In this document: piece after piece, positions 44,939 through 56,590 of the stretch
Numbering within the stretch: the first letter of the stretch is position 1
Layout: the number at the start of each line of letters is the position of its first letter
DNA from: Toxorhynchites rutilus septentrionalis
Taxonomy: Eukaryota > Arthropoda > Insecta > Diptera > Culicidae
DNA length: 64,000 nt
Reading direction: 5' to 3'
Assembly (NCBI RefSeq): GCF_029784135.1
Contig: NC_073746.1
Span: forward strand, 158,709,108-158,773,107
Translations under genes and position numbers: made by a program
The notes under the pieces: generated by a model
Told to the model about the DNA's origin: nothing
Database searches by the model: none
What the model saw: the letters and a program-made list of their open reading frames with translations, nothing else

Positions 44939-46589
44939 TTGGGACCATTCGTCGTTACCCCACAGATGGTTGAGAAGGGCGTAAAAAATTGAAACGTTCA
45001 ACAGTTCCTGGCCCAGATGGCGTTCCAGCTATAGTTTTTCGCCGCTGTGCTACATCTTTGGCTTTACCGCTCTCCCGTATTTACACAGCTTCGCTGAGTC
45101 AAGGGGTTTTTCCAGATGTGTGGAAGCATTCCTTCATGTTTCCCGTGTTTAAGAAAGGTGATAAGTGTAACGTGGCTAACTATCGTGGCATAACCAGTTT
45201 ATCTGCCGCCTCCAAGCTTTTTGAGTTGATCGTGAACGATGCTGTCTTTTTCAAAGTTAAGCGTTATATCTCACCAGTACAACATGGCTTTATGCCAGGA
45301 CGCTCGGTTAGCACCAATCTCCTCGAGTTTTCGTCGTTTTGTATCAACCGTCTAGAGGAACGCGCTCAAGTTGATGCTATCTACACCGACATAAAAGCCG
45401 CTTTCGATCGAATTGACCATCGCATCCTACTGAGAAAACTATCCCGTCTTGGTGCTTCCGACGAATTCATCAACTGGCTGAGATCATACCTGTCTGGAAG
45501 AACGCTCCGTGTCAAGCTCCTGTCTCACACTTCATCTCCGTTTGCTGTTTCTTCGGGTGTTCCGCGAGGCAGCAATCTTGGACCACTGCTGTTCGCGATC
45601 TTCTATAACGATGTGTCGCTTATTCTAGCATGTGACTGTGTGTCGATATATGCAGACGACTTGAAAATCTATCTAGCCATCGAAACCCTCGAGGATTGCC
45701 GACGGTTACAGAGCCTGCTTGACCAGTTTGTGAGTTGGTGTCGCCTGAACAAACTAACTATCAGTATAAATAAATGTGTCATCATGAGTTTCCATCGAAA
45801 AAGACAACCAACTATATTCGACTACACGATCGATGATATTATCTTGGAGAGAGTCAGTCAGGTCAATGACTTGGGCGTAACTCTCGACCCTAAGCTCACT
45901 TTCGACGCACACCGATCTGCATTGATATCCAAGGCCAATCGTCAGCTTGGGTTTATTTCGAGAATCTCTAGGGACTTTACTGATCCCTACTGCCTGAAAT
46001 CTCTCTTCTGCTCGCTTGTTCGGCCGATTCTTGAAACCGCATCTGTAGTATGGAGCCCGTACCAACACATGTGGATCGTCAGGATTGAACGGATTCAAAA
46101 ATGGTTCATCCGTAGAACGCTTAGGAATCTGCCTTGGCGTGACCCGCGGAACCTGCCGTCATATACAGCTAGATGTCGCTTACTGAACTTGAATACTCTT
46201 GAGCGTCGTAGGCGTATTCAACAAGCCACCTTCGTTGCCAAACTTCTTTGTGGTGAAATCGATGCGCCTAACTTGCTCGAGAAGATGAACTTTCGCGCTC
46301 CCAGTAGAATTCTACGATCCTCGTTTTTGCTGCAACCGCTTGCACATCGTTCATCGTATGGTCAACATGAGCCGGTCACGGAAATGATCAGAACCTTTTC
46401 ATCCGTAGAGCAGTTTTATGACTTTGGAGAATCATCACTACGCTTCAGAAACCGAATTGAGAATCCCGATGTGTTTAATGTTATGTTTTAATGTTATGTT
46501 TTTGTTCGACTATTATACTAATTTTTGTTCATTAAGACGATTTTGTCAGATGAATGTTATATCTAAACAAATAAACAAATAAACAAATA
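44939..46589 (+). mobile_element. 5'-truncated Jockey-like LINE with 8-bp target duplication
   Basis: AACATGAC stands at 44931-44938 and 46590-46597. The inserted 1651 bp begins inside the reverse transcriptase and ends in a short AAATAAAC repeat (about 46563-46589), the element's 3' tail. The interrupted W arm rejoins as AACATGACGGTATAACACGA, matching 44313-44332. Truncation and duplication are the marks of target-primed reverse transcription. Confidence 0.93.
44989..46491 (+). CDS. Jockey-like reverse transcriptase, C-terminal 500 aa, 5'-truncated
   Basis: The frame is open from about 44973. It shows STVPGPDGVPAIVFRR, HGFMPGRSVSTNLLEF, VDAIYTDIKAAFDRIDH (first catalytic Asp), SGVPRGSNLGPLLFAIFYND, then VSIYADDLKIYLAI with the YADD box intact, and FDYTIDDIILERVSQVNDLG. 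The C-terminus has SSYGQHEPVTEMIRTF, also seen in diverged form at 62167-62349. Missing: ORF1, the endonuclease and the first RT block. No stops within the frame, so the insertion is young, but the protein cannot act alone. Resemblance to mosquito JAM1-type elements is from memory. Confidence 0.85.
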   Translation: MKRSTVPGPDGVPAIVFRRCATSLALPLSRIYTASLSQGVFPDVWKHSFMFPVFKKGDKCNVANYRGITSLSAASKLFELIVNDAVFFKVKRYISPVQHGFMPGRSVSTNLLEFSSFCINRLEERAQVDAIYTDIKAAFDRIDHRILLRKLSRLGASDEFINWLRSYLSGRTLRVKLLSHTSSPFAVSSGVPRGSNLGPLLFAIFYNDVSLILACDCVSIYADDLKIYLAIETLEDCRRLQSLLDQFVSWCRLNKLTISINKCVIMSFHRKRQPTIFDYTIDDIILERVSQVNDLGVTLDPKLTFDAHRSALISKANRQLGFISRISRDFTDPYCLKSLFCSLVRPILETASVVWSPYQHMWIVRIERIQKWFIRRTLRNLPWRDPRNLPSYTARCRLLNLNTLERRRRIQQATFVAKLLCGEIDAPNLLEKMNFRAPSRILRSSFLLQPLAHRSSYGQHEPVTEMIRTFSSVEQFYDFGESSLRFRNRIENPDVFNVMF

Positions 46590-46611
46590 AACATGACGGT
46601 ATAACACGATA

Positions 46612-46702
46612 AACATATTTTTATTTTTTTTATTTAAATCGTTTATTTTTACAGGCTCAGTTACATAGGTTTAAAGGAGCCGAACTCCTAGCCAAATATA
46701 TT
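46612..46702 (-). mobile_element. Short LINE or SINE 3' scrap in W
   Basis: A roughly 85-bp insert present in R2 but not in R1 of element W. It contains TTTTTATTTAAATCG and AGGCTCAGTTACATAGG. A T-rich start suggests an antisense retroposon tail. Confidence 0.4.
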
Positions 46703-47466
46703 GAAAGGAATTATTTACTATAAAAAAAAACAATAAATTAGAAATATTTTTTTAAACATTTCGAGAATGGCTACATTTAGAAGGAGATTGATAATAACCT
46801 TTTTTGTTTTAAATCACATCAGGATTCATAATTTGTGGCTAAAAACGATTATTAACATACAAAAATTCGAAGTTTCGAAAATTCCTAAAAATTGGATGTT
46901 CCACAAAGTTCCTCAAAAATAGTTTTACCATCTTGGGCCCATTTTTTAAATTTTCTGCATGACTTCTATTTTGTATGAAAAAATAAAAAAAAATTAAAAA
47001 ATATATATTTTGGATATTGCAAATTGAATTTTTATTTTGTAAATAAAAAAAAGAGTTCTATTTTTTTTCTCAGAGTACATTTTTTTTCATATTCAACCAT
47101 CAGTACTCTATAACTCTTTCTAAGACACTTATAATTTTTGAGATATAAATTATCAAAGATTTATCTTACTCAAATCGATACGCCCTTTTCAAAAGTTACG
47201 CTTGAGTCAAAAAAATTCCAATTGCTGTGGAAAACTCATATTTCTTCTAACCCAAACGGAATACACACTTTCATTCGAATCAAAAATACTCATGTTTTGT
47301 CATTTGTCGTTTTCATTTGGAATTACTCCATATCATAATCCTCGAAGGCATGATAATATGTATATCAATTATTATACTTCTACAACAAACAGCAATACAA
47401 ATAACCTCGCGGGATGTTGTTCCCCAAAGTTGTTCAAAGTATTGAGAAGAAACCGCGACTAATTAA

Positions 47467-47667
47467 CCCCTTCGCGTACGATTCAATTTTAAAAAGAGCG
47501 AACCAAATGCAAACGCTTCGATGGGTCACGCGTCGAGTAATTCCACTTCTCCGTTGAGCGTTTTAGCGCCTTGTGATATGCAAGCGCACCACGAGAGAGA
47601 CTCGATGTTGTACGTTTTGGCACAATTGTTTCACATCGAATGAGACTCGATGTTGTACGTGAAAGGG
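47467..47667. mobile_element. 201-bp TTAA MITE
   Basis: Bounded by TTAA at 47463-47466 and 47668-47671. Ends CCCCTTCGCGTACG and CGTACGTGAAAGGG-like (CCCTTTCACGTAC reversed). GACTCGATGTTGTACG occurs twice inside. CCC...GGG ends with TTAA fit a piggyBac-type non-autonomous element, different from the one at 31790. Confidence 0.8.
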
Positions 47668-47689
47668 TTAATTTTACATTTTCATAATG

Positions 47690-47882
47690 TAGAAACATAG
47701 GATAGAGACATGAAACAAACATAACATTGAATTCAACTATTTTTCCGAATATGTTTTCCAAGAAATGGAGAAATGTCCACGTGGACAACAGGGAAAGGGT
47801 ATATGAAATTCATGCTTGTCCACGGAGAGGGAGGGGGGTGTCTGAAATCGAACTTTTTCTGCCCACGTGGTATGTGGACCCC
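47690..47882 (+). mobile_element. T-element end fragment
   Basis: ATGTCCACGTGGACAACAGG, then GCTTGTCCACGGAGAGG and CCCACGTGGTATGTGGACCC reproduce the last 115 bp of the nested T (32993-33107). About 80 bp further inwards also match weakly. The other end is lost. Confidence 0.75.
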
Positions 47883-48034
47883 AAATAATATCTTCCAATA
47901 ATTCACATACACTACCATACTGAAATGTCTTCACATATTTCATATCTTCAAAATATCTTCACAAAATCAATTGTCTTGACAGTAAGTCAAATGTCTTCAA
48001 AATGAAGACATATCTTCAAACCTGGCATCTCTGG

Positions 48035-48306
48035 CGTGCACCCGTGGCCGAGTGGTTAGCGTCATAACTAACATGCCGGGTGTTCGGGTTCGATTCCCGT
48101 TCTGGTCGTGGGAATTTTTCGTCAAAGAAATTTCCTCCGACTTGCACTGTGATCACGCGTATTCTAGATCTTGCCACTCAGAATGCATTCAAGACGTGTT
48201 ATTTGGCATAGAAATCCCAACTAAGTACTATTAAAAATGACGCAAGTAATACTACGTTGATACGGCGAAGTTCCTCTAGGAACGTTAGTGCCATTGAAGA
48301 AGAAGA
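48035..48306 (+). mobile_element. Full-length tRNA-derived (GAA)n SINE, second copy
   Basis: 272 bp with the same A box, B box (GGTTCGATTCCCG) and body as 38321. Target duplication ATCTCTGG at 48027-48034 and 48307-48314. The flanks just upstream hold repeated ATCTTCA/GAAGACAT motifs. Confidence 0.93.
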
Positions 48307-48314
48307 ATCTCTGG

Positions 48315-50589
48315 TTTAAACTGAAACATGACATAAATGACCATTAACAGCGCTGCCAACGTTACACATTGAGCATGCTAATCACTTCAAATGAGCAATC
48401 TTTTTTTAAAGCAACGATTTTGCAATTGCAAAAATGATACAACCAACAGATATATCAGACGAAGATTTGGTTGAAAAATCCTCGACGTAGCTACGTTTGT
48501 TGTGGGAATATACAGCACAGGTTATGAAACATTTTACCCACCCTGGAAAACAGAGAAATATTGCGTCGTAAGGATTATTAGTTTAATAAAATTAATCGTT
48601 CAGTACGGACGGGTTAACATTACGAGCGACGTTGTTGTTGCTGTTGAAAATATGAGCGGAGAAACACTTTTTTGTTCTTTCCTCAGATAGAATAAAAAAG
48701 CACTCATAAATATTTCACTCTAATTAAACCAACCAGCAGTCCCGCGAGCGTGAAATACTCGACGCAAATTAAAAATTACTCCAAGAAGAATGTTCTTTCC
48801 CGCCTCCTCCCCAAACTCGGATGAGAAGCAGTGACGCCACAGTGGCTGTGGCTGTTGAAAATGAGAATCTGCACCTCCGCCGCACTGTTTTCTCCCAAGA
48901 CGCGCGGCTGATGGTAATAAAAGCAAGTGTTTTATTATTTCACATTTTCCACTTTTCTGGCTCAGATATTTGCAACACACGCGCACAGGTTTAAAAGCTG
49001 TATCTTTATCGCATAGCGAAAATATGCTCCAACAAAGTACCGGAGACTGCTGTTGATATTTTCTGGACCCAGACGTGGATCTTTTATCCTGTCTCCCGCA
49101 TGTGCATGTTTTTAACAAAAACTAGGCGTGTACTGAGAAAAACGGAAATGTTTGTGTACAAATAAACACATTGCTTCCACATTAAAACGCAGTAGTGATC
49201 AAATTTTCCTATCCAAAAGTCCACCATGAAAAAATTATGATAATGATCTCTGTCCACATTATTGTCAGTTGGCGAAATGTTGGAATTTTTACCAATTCTA
49301 GTTGGACGAACTGCACCGAGTACGATTTTGGATCCATCCTTAACAATTTGGCGTGTGTATACGATATTCCAGCTTATTTCATGCTACGGTACTCTTATCC
49401 CTCGGTTATTTTCATGTGTCACAGCATCGCACTCGGGGTGACAATTTTAAACCCATCCGTCTCCCGCCACTCAGAGTGCATCCACTCATTGCGCAAACAA
49501 AAAGGCGACATTTTCAATTCCTCTAATGCTTGTTTTTCACAAATTATTCTCTTTTAATTTCAATTTTAATTACTGCCTAGCATGTCTCTGTAATTGACAT
49601 AGTCAGTTTCCAACAGCAGAAAAAAAATCTGTGCAGATGAATGACAGCCATTCAACGAGTGGAGGAAAAAAAACGGGAAAAGGATTTAGCTCTCTTCTAC
49701 CGCACATAGACCGATAAAAACGCACTCCCAAGATCATAATCAAACCTCTTCAACATATGCGTCAGCATGCATAAATTACATCCTCCGAGCTCCTTGAGCG
49801 TATCAAGTTTGAGTAGAGTGGATCCCGTGAATGGGAAGTTCATCATTAAAATGAAAAAAAATCAGAACTACGAGGGTGTAACATTTAATCTTCGTTTCGG
49901 GTTTGGCCTAGCATAACTAGGCTAAAGTTTTCTGCCCCATAGTTCACTGCATCATCTCGTTTGACCTTTCTCGTTCTTTCCAACATTTCTTTTACTTATT
50001 TTCCTCCCCCTGCTGAGCTGAGCTGGGTAGGATTTTAATCTCAACAAAAGATTTTTCACTCGTTCTGTGTAGTTCTTCTCCACAGTTGGGTGAAAAAATA
50101 AATAAAACAGAATTCCGAAACACCTGGACGGATGTTCCAATCAACTGCGTGCGTGCGTGTTCATGAACGATTGCGCCGAGAGAAGGAAGACGTTGCCCAG
50201 AAACAATGACTGAAATGGGTTTTGAATAATTGCTCCACCGGTTGACATTTTGTTGACAAGATTAATATTCGGAGAAAACCATAATCGCAAACAACACGGC
50301 TTTTGAAACTATGTGTTGATGAGAATTTTAATTATTATCACTTACGGGGTTTGTTAATCTATTCAGGATAACCAAGGATAACATTATATTCGGTTTGATA
50401 TTTATTATATTAATGAATGTTGTGCTCCTAGATGTTTTCCAAAGATGACTTGCTTACTTTGCGGTCTTGGCGATAATAAAGGCTTGAAACTACAAAGTTC
50501 ATTCGCCTCTAGGCTTGAAATGACCTATTAGAAAATCAAGCAATGGAAAAAACTCGATGAACAAACGGACTTGCAACAAGGGCCCGAAA
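48315..50589. other. Unassigned 2.3 kb
   Basis: No element ends or protein motifs recognised. Base composition is more balanced than in the TE blocks, and runs such as 49195-49557 (+) are open for 120 codons without a known domain. Possibly host low-copy or intronic sequence. Confidence 0.4.
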
Positions 50590-50960
50590 TCTTCAATGAT
50601 GATAAATGAAAATCGACTCCCTCTCAGTAGCTTAGCTTTGACTAGGACTACTTCGGCATTCGCCGTCAATTGAATTGACTAGAAAATGAATCGACGAGCG
50701 TTGAGAGCGAGGATGACTGATTGACTATTCTAGTCAATGATTATTCCAATTGACGTGACTAACGAATACAAATCTGCCTCTTCATTCAACTGACTTAAAT
50801 CCATACTTGAATCATGACATGAATCTTGTTACCCGCGTACACAATTTTATTTTTACGTCCATATAAAGTGAAACGAAAACTTGATTTCTGATGCAAAAAA
50901 GTAGTTACACCATTAATGGACGGTTTATTGTCTACCCATCGTGAACTCAAACCAACGAAC
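50590..50960 (+). repeat. Repeat paralogous to 6770-7085 (uninterrupted)
   Basis: It matches 6770-7085 and then continues through GCAAAAAAGTAGTTACACCA to the block found at 11357. It is therefore the empty-site counterpart of V copy 1. Confidence 0.75.
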
Positions 50961-51156
50961 TTAGACAGTTATCAGATATGCTATAAAGGTCCTCGCGTTA
51001 GTATTAGTAAATACTTTGTCTTTGACCTTGTCTCCGAGTTCAATTTTGTGAAGAAAAAAAACATACAGAAAAACGGGTTTATAGCAACAAAATTCACAAA
51101 TTTGTCAGTGGTTCTCTGTTTTACGTGTGAGTAATTTTCGTGTATGATAAAAATTG

Positions 51157-52157
51157 TAAGGGGTTGTATCTAGGACACGACCGCGTATTTTCGACGTAGA
51201 ACTACCCAATTATATTATGCAATCCACTTGTTCACCACATAGAATATTATTTTAGAAAGTATCGAAACTTTTATAATAGATTATGTTCTTCGTTACAAAT
51301 GAATATTATGAAGGTCCTTTTACGTTTGATATGGTTAGGACTACCAAAATATGTGAACGGAAGAATTGTCAACCGATCATTGTATTTTACATTTCTCTCT
51401 GAAATTATTGCACATCTCATGTTTAGGTAGTTCTCGAACCGCGAAAGTTCATTCACCTCTAGTATCTGAAATGATGATTTTCCCAGGTATATCAGTTTAA
51501 AAGTATTACGGTCTGCACAACGACAAGCGAGTTCAAGAGTACTCAACACCAAAAAACCCCCGATTTACATGTATTTGCAAAGCGGATTCTCCCAGGCACA
51601 TTAATTTTGAAGTCCGTGTTAGGGAAACACAACTCAGTGGGGAAAAAAATACCCCCTACTTTCATGTGCTGACAAAGCGAATTCCCTCAGGCACATCAAT
51701 TTTGATGTCTGTGTTTGGGAAACCGTAAATCGGGCCAATCAAAACTTGGCAGTTAGGGCGTTTAGATAACGCTTGACATTTTACAGTTATTCAATTGTTC
51801 ATCTCATGAAAAGTAACATTTTATTAATTGTGATAGACGCGTTGAAATATTCCCTATCAATTGATGCACACATCTTTCCGTTAAGAAATGTTCGAGTTAT
51901 AAGCATTCGAAATACAAACAAATTTATGGGAAAAAAGGAAGCCCAGTTTTCATGATTTTAAACCGTTTTGAAATGAGCGAATTATAATGTATAGCATATC
52001 AAACAAATCTTAGGGCATTTCCGATTCGATTGGTTACAAATCATGAGAATTCGTTCACAGTGAAAATAGTTATTAACATTAACTTTATTTCATAAAAACG
52101 TGACCTGTTTCCTGATTTGGCACCCTTCCTGAAAGACGTAGTTCTACGTCAAAAAAA
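51157..52157 (+). mobile_element. Interspersed element V, copy 3
   Basis: Left end GGGGTTGTATCTAGGACACG with CGACGTAGAACTACCC; right end GACGTAGTTCTACGTCAAAA. Interior blocks GTTATTCAATTGTTCATCTC and CCCTATCAATTGATG match V copy 1 near 11140-11220. About 1.0 kb and without a long frame. The cleanest V copy here. Confidence 0.7.
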
Positions 52158-52377
52158 GTCTAGCTCACCTGTAGTCACTCAAAAATTCAAGTTTGACACA
52201 TAGGAGACAATCCTTCATGATGTACGACCAAGCACTTGCGAGCGTCGGATGGCATATGTGGTTTGCCCGGTTAATTTTTGTTTTGCAATATATCATTCAT
52301 TGCAAATCAAAACTATTGTACCGTGATCTGAAGAAATTTCCGCACTTATAAGTATTTTGGTTTAGACATTTGGCGAT

Positions 52378-54612
52378 TTTTTTGACGTAGGACTACGTCT
52401 AACCGGAAAATATAGGGGGTGAAATGGAAATCTAGGCACTGAACAAGTAGGAAAAAATGCAAGATTTGGAACGCTTATAACTCGAGCATTTCTCAATAGA
52501 TCGCGAAGGTTTTTGCAACAATCGATAGGAAATATATCTACGCATCTATCATAACGAATAACATTTCATTTTTCTTGAGATAAATAATTGAATAATTGTT
52601 AAATATCAAGCATTGTCCAAATGCCCTATGTGCCCATTTTTGATTGGTCCATTTTGTGCTCCTCAAATCGTACCGACCAAAACGGGCAACCAGAGCAGCA
52701 GCGAAATAGAATGAAGCACGATTGGAAAGGAAAAAGAAAAAAAATGAACGAAACATTAGTCGCAGTATCACACATGCGTAATTCTCGAGCCAGCCAGTCA
52801 GCTTAAAAATCCCCGCTCCGCTGCAGTAACGATCATTCTTTGTGTGGACACCGACTGGACAACATCGTTGCTGGACGAGCTGGACGGCGAGGGATCGACA
52901 CATACACGCGCAGAACTCTTTCCGTTAGGATGCCATTCAGCATCGAGAAAGTTCCGGAAAGATCTAATCATTGCTGGAAAATAATCTGCCAGTTCCTTTG
53001 GGAATTTTCAAAATATATTCATGTGAAAGAGTTTAATTGAATGTTTTCTATCCATGTAACACTGTGACCAAATATGTTTCAATCAAGTGCTATTAACAGG
53101 TGGTTATCGAGTTGGCATTAACCACTGGTGGGCTTCCAGTATCGAGGAAAATGTGGAAATATCTAATCGTTACTGAAAATAATCTGCCAGTTCCTTTGGG
53201 AATTTTCAAAATATATTCATGTGAAAGAGTTTAATTGAATGTTTTCTATCCATGTAACACTGTGACCAAATACATTTGGTTTTGTGGTTTTTCAATCAAT
53301 CGCAATTAACAGGATAGCTTCAGAAGATTATTCTTCCCCATCAGTAGGATATTTCCGTATCCAATATTGTATGCGCCCGCAATCGATTATTGCTCAGTCG
53401 CCGAAAGTTCCGAGCTCAGAGAGTTCATTCCCCTCTAGTTTGCCTTCCAAATTGCCATTGTAAACCACACCTTCTCTCGATTCAATCACACACAAAAAGC
53501 ATACTTAAGCGATATTCTGGTGGTGAGACACATTCATTTTTCGTGAGGACATCGACAAGACAATATCGTTGCCTAACGTGCTGGCGAAGGATCGACACAT
53601 ACACGCGCAGAACTCTTTCCGTTAGGATGCCATTCAGCATCGAGAAAGTTCCGGAAAGATCTAATCATTGCTGGAAAATAATCTGCCAGTTCCTTTGGGA
53701 ATTTTCAAAATATATTCATGTGAAAGAGTTTAATTGAATGTTTTCTATCCATGTAATACTGTGACCAAATATGTTTCAATCAAGTGCTATTAACAGGTGG
53801 TTATCGAGTTGGTATTAACCACTGGTGGGCTTCCAGTATCGAGGAAAATGTGGAAATAACTAATCGTTACTGAAAATAATCTGCCAGTTCCTCTGGGAAT
53901 TTTCAAAATATATTCATATGAAAGAGTTTAATTGAATGTTTTCTATCCATGTAACACTGTGACCAAATATGTGTCAATCAAGTGCTATTAACAGGTGGTT
54001 ATCGAGTTGGCATTAACCACTGGTGGGCTTCCAGTATCGAGGAAAATGTGGAAATATCTAATCGTTACTGAAAATAATCTGCCAGTTCCTTTGGGAATTT
54101 TCAAAATATATTCATGTGAAAGAATTTAATTGAATGTTTTCTATCCATGTAACACTGTGACCAAATATGTTTCAATCAAGTGCTATTAACAGGTGGTTAT
54201 CGAGTTGGCATTCCAAGTATCGAGGAAAATGTGGAAATATCTAATCGTTACTGAAAATAATCTGCCAGTTCCTTTGGGAATTTTCAAAATATATTCATGT
54301 GAAAGAGTTTAATTGAATGTTTTCTATCCATGTAACACTGTGACCAAATACATTTGGTTTTGTGGTTTTTCAATCAATCGCAATCAACAGGATAGCTTCT
54401 GAAGATTATTCTTCCCCATCAGTAGGATATTTCCGTATCCAATATTGGATGCATAAAACCTTGTGCCTCCAACGTAACGCTCTCGTTTTCGAAGTTCTCC
54501 AAATATTCATTCATTCAGAATGAATTCAGATTCAACTTTATACAAATGATCTCTAAATCAACGATAGTCCTACGTCACCCTTGCGGTTATACCATAGATA
54601 TAACCCACTTCC
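52378..54612 (-). mobile_element. Interspersed element V, copy 4, enlarged by tandem repeats
   Basis: The reversed right end TTGACGTAGGACTACGTCTA is at 52381. The reversed left end AGTCCTACGTCACCCTTGCG with TATAACC is at about 54570-54605. Between them, 52455-52620 is typical V interior. The rest is a repeat module absent from copies 2 and 3. Promoter-like and histone-flank-like sequence is shared with 54.7-61 kb. Confidence 0.55.
52905..54400. repeat. 198-bp and 697-bp tandem repeats (CTGCCAGTTCC module)
   Basis: The anchor TGGTTATCGAGTTGG occurs at 53101, 53798, 53996 and 54194. The last three are spaced exactly 198 bp and the first is 697 bp upstream. The block ATAATCTGCCAGTTCC recurs about nine times in the window, at roughly 52981, 53179, 53678, 53876, 54074, 54257, 55174, 59772 and 60634. 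The frames at 52840-53040 and 53390-53737 share a C-terminal peptide because of the 697-bp duplication. No coding evidence otherwise. Confidence 0.85.
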
Positions 54613-55949
54613 TGTTTTTTTTGGAAAATTGGAAGCATTCCCATTTTTTGACGTAGGACTACGTCTTTCATTTCTATACCGGGGTGTAAAACCAAAGTTT
54701 CGAGAACGAAAGCGTTACGCTGGAGACCGAGATTTTGAGCGTTAATAGCACTTAAACAACTGAACGAAATGGTATGATAAACACATCATATGAAAGATAA
54801 AATGTCTACGCGTCATATACTTGTTACTTTTTCATCCAAAAACTTGTTTCAATAGTCTTAAAATTGCTTTCAAAACAGGCTATTGAAATCACCAATCGGT
54901 ATATAAGCGAGCGCCGCTCGTAAACCCACTCAGTTATGATTGAACAGCGATTGGAGCATGTTGTCGCTGTTGTTGTGAAGCTAATTTCGTTTATCATGAA
55001 AACGCTGATGAACGGTGTCACCAAGAGCCTGTTTGTGCATCTAAGGCCAAAAGGGAATGCATCAGGAGGAGAGTGATGCCACGGTTCCGCTTGAAACATC
55101 GGAGCAGCCGCCACACACACACACACACACATACACGCGCGGAATTCTCGTTGCTATCATCGTTGCTGAAAAATAATCTGCCAGTTCCCCTGGGAATTGA
55201 AAAATACATTCATGCGAAAGAGTTTATTTTAATGTTTTCTATCCATATAACACTGCAACCAAATACATTTGGTTTTGTTATTTTTCAATCAATCGCAATT
55301 AACAGGAAAGCTTCTGAATATTTTTTTCCCCATCAGTGGAAATTTTCGTATCCAATATTGGATGCATAACATGAAAAACGGAAAATGTTTCACATCGCGA
55401 AAATCTAGTCATTTTCGAGCGATTATTTGCTTTCTACTCATATAATGCTGCGACCAAATACATTTCGTTTTGGATTTTTTCAATCAAGTGCGATCAACGT
55501 AAGACCACGTCTTCGGCAATTTATTAGAGGTGCAATGAATCTTAGCGAACGCGAAAACGACAAACGGGAGAAAGATACGTTTGGAGGTTGAAGGAAATTG
55601 GCAGAAAACTTCTTCATTCTATCATTCAAATAATGTGATTCATACCACATCGTTTTGCCAGAAAAAGATTATTAATGTTCAAAAAAAAGGGAAATTACCC
55701 AGCGCAAATTAGAGTCGTCTATCGATTGCGGCATTCGTACACAAATAATTTTATAATGCAGTTTCACCAAAGTGATTTCTTCGGATATATTCACTACATC
55801 ATGTCATGTATTTCATATTCTTCATTATGAAATCCATATCCATGGCAACTATCGGTAACGAATTATTATCGAAACCACGATTTTCGCTAAATGCTCTTTT
55901 CAGTTCGGCCTGTAAAAAACTTTTCTGTACTCTAATCCATCAAATTTGG

Positions 55950-55965
55950 AACCCTGAAAAGGGCC
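55950..55965 (-). promoter_or_regulatory. Histone 3' stem-loop relic, copy A
   Basis: On the minus strand GGCCCTTTTCAGGGTT. Loop TTTC and the GGCCCT stem follow the replication-dependent histone consensus; the last stem pair is mismatched. It lies about 25 nt after the H3 pseudogene. Confidence 0.8.
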
Positions 55966-55989
55966 GTTGATTATATGCTAAGCTAATAT

Positions 55990-56340
55990 AGCACGCTCTC
56001 CTCGGATACGATGGGCCAGCTTGATGTTCTTGGGCATGATGTGACGCGTTTTGCATGGATAGCACACAAATTGGTATCTTCGAATAAGCCTCCTGCAGAG
56101 TCATAGCCGCGGAACTTTGGAAGCGCAAGTCGGTTTTGAAGTCCTGAGCAATTCCACGATCCAAATGCTGCAAAGGTAGCTGCGGATCAGCAATTCGGTC
56201 GACTTCTGATAGCGATGAATTTCACGCAAAGTTCCCGGTCGATAGCGATGTGGCTTTTCCACCTATCCTGCTACTGGTGCGCTTATCCGAGTTGACTTCG
56301 TGTGCCTTACCACCGAATGACTAACGAGCTGTCTGCGAAA
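55990..56340 (-). pseudogene. Histone H3 pseudogene A
   Basis: Histone H3 packages DNA in the nucleosome. Recognisable blocks on the minus strand are [25 protein letters not shown] and, in another frame, [16 protein letters not shown]. The N-terminal tail is rearranged, and the GCAGGAGGCTTATTC junction lacks about 20 bp that normally encode SEAYLVG after LQEA. The result is a frameshift, as in the other four copies. It points away from copy B across a shared palindromic upstream region. Two CTCGTTAGTC stretches near 56310-56350 suggest a local duplication of the tail. Confidence 0.9.
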
Positions 56341-56384
56341 GACTAACGAGCTCGAGTCCTCACGGTGCGAGAGTAGAGTAAGAA

Positions 56385-56560
56385 ATGAACAAAAGCAAAG
56401 GAAGCGTCATTTTATAAACCATAAAAGTATAGAATCTAAATCCCACCCTTATTATATTCGTGAGTATGCAGTAAGCTTATATAATAAAGAGGGTGGGGTT
56501 TACATTCGATTCTTTTATGTTTTATAAAATGACACTTCCCTTGCTTTCGTTCATTTCTTA
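56385..56560. promoter_or_regulatory. Palindromic head-to-head upstream region of H3 copies A and B
   Basis: GAAATGAACAAAAGCAAAGG with AAGCGTCATTTTATAAACCA on the left mirrors TTTTATAAAATGACACTTCC and CTTTCGTTCATTTC on the right. The axis is near 56465. TATAAA-like boxes occur on both sides (TTTATAAACC reversed and TTTATAAAATG at about 56520). Divergent histone promoters are normal in insects. Here the symmetry is more simply an inverted duplication. Confidence 0.6.
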
Positions 56561-56590
56561 CTCTACTCTCGCACCGTGAGGACTCGTTTC

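Larger units (their letters stand above)
43304..47342. mobile_element. Foldback element W with a duplicated right arm
   Basis: Left arm 43304-44150. It matches inverted sequence at 44280-44877 (R1) and again, more completely, at 44879-44938 plus 46598-47342 (R2). Shared blocks include TAGAAGTCATGCAGAAAATT / AATTTTCTGCATGACTTCTA and ATCACATCAGGATTCATAAT. The centre lies near 44200. R2 reaches further out (TCCAAATGAAA / TTTCATTTGGAAT) and is split by the Jockey-like insertion. Coding potential is absent. The arm duplication suggests unequal exchange or a second element landing in the first. Confidence 0.7.

Noticed and set aside
52905..54400. CRISPR-like spaced repeats
   Set aside because: Whole 198-bp units repeat, including the intervals; there are no unique spacers, and the genome is animal.
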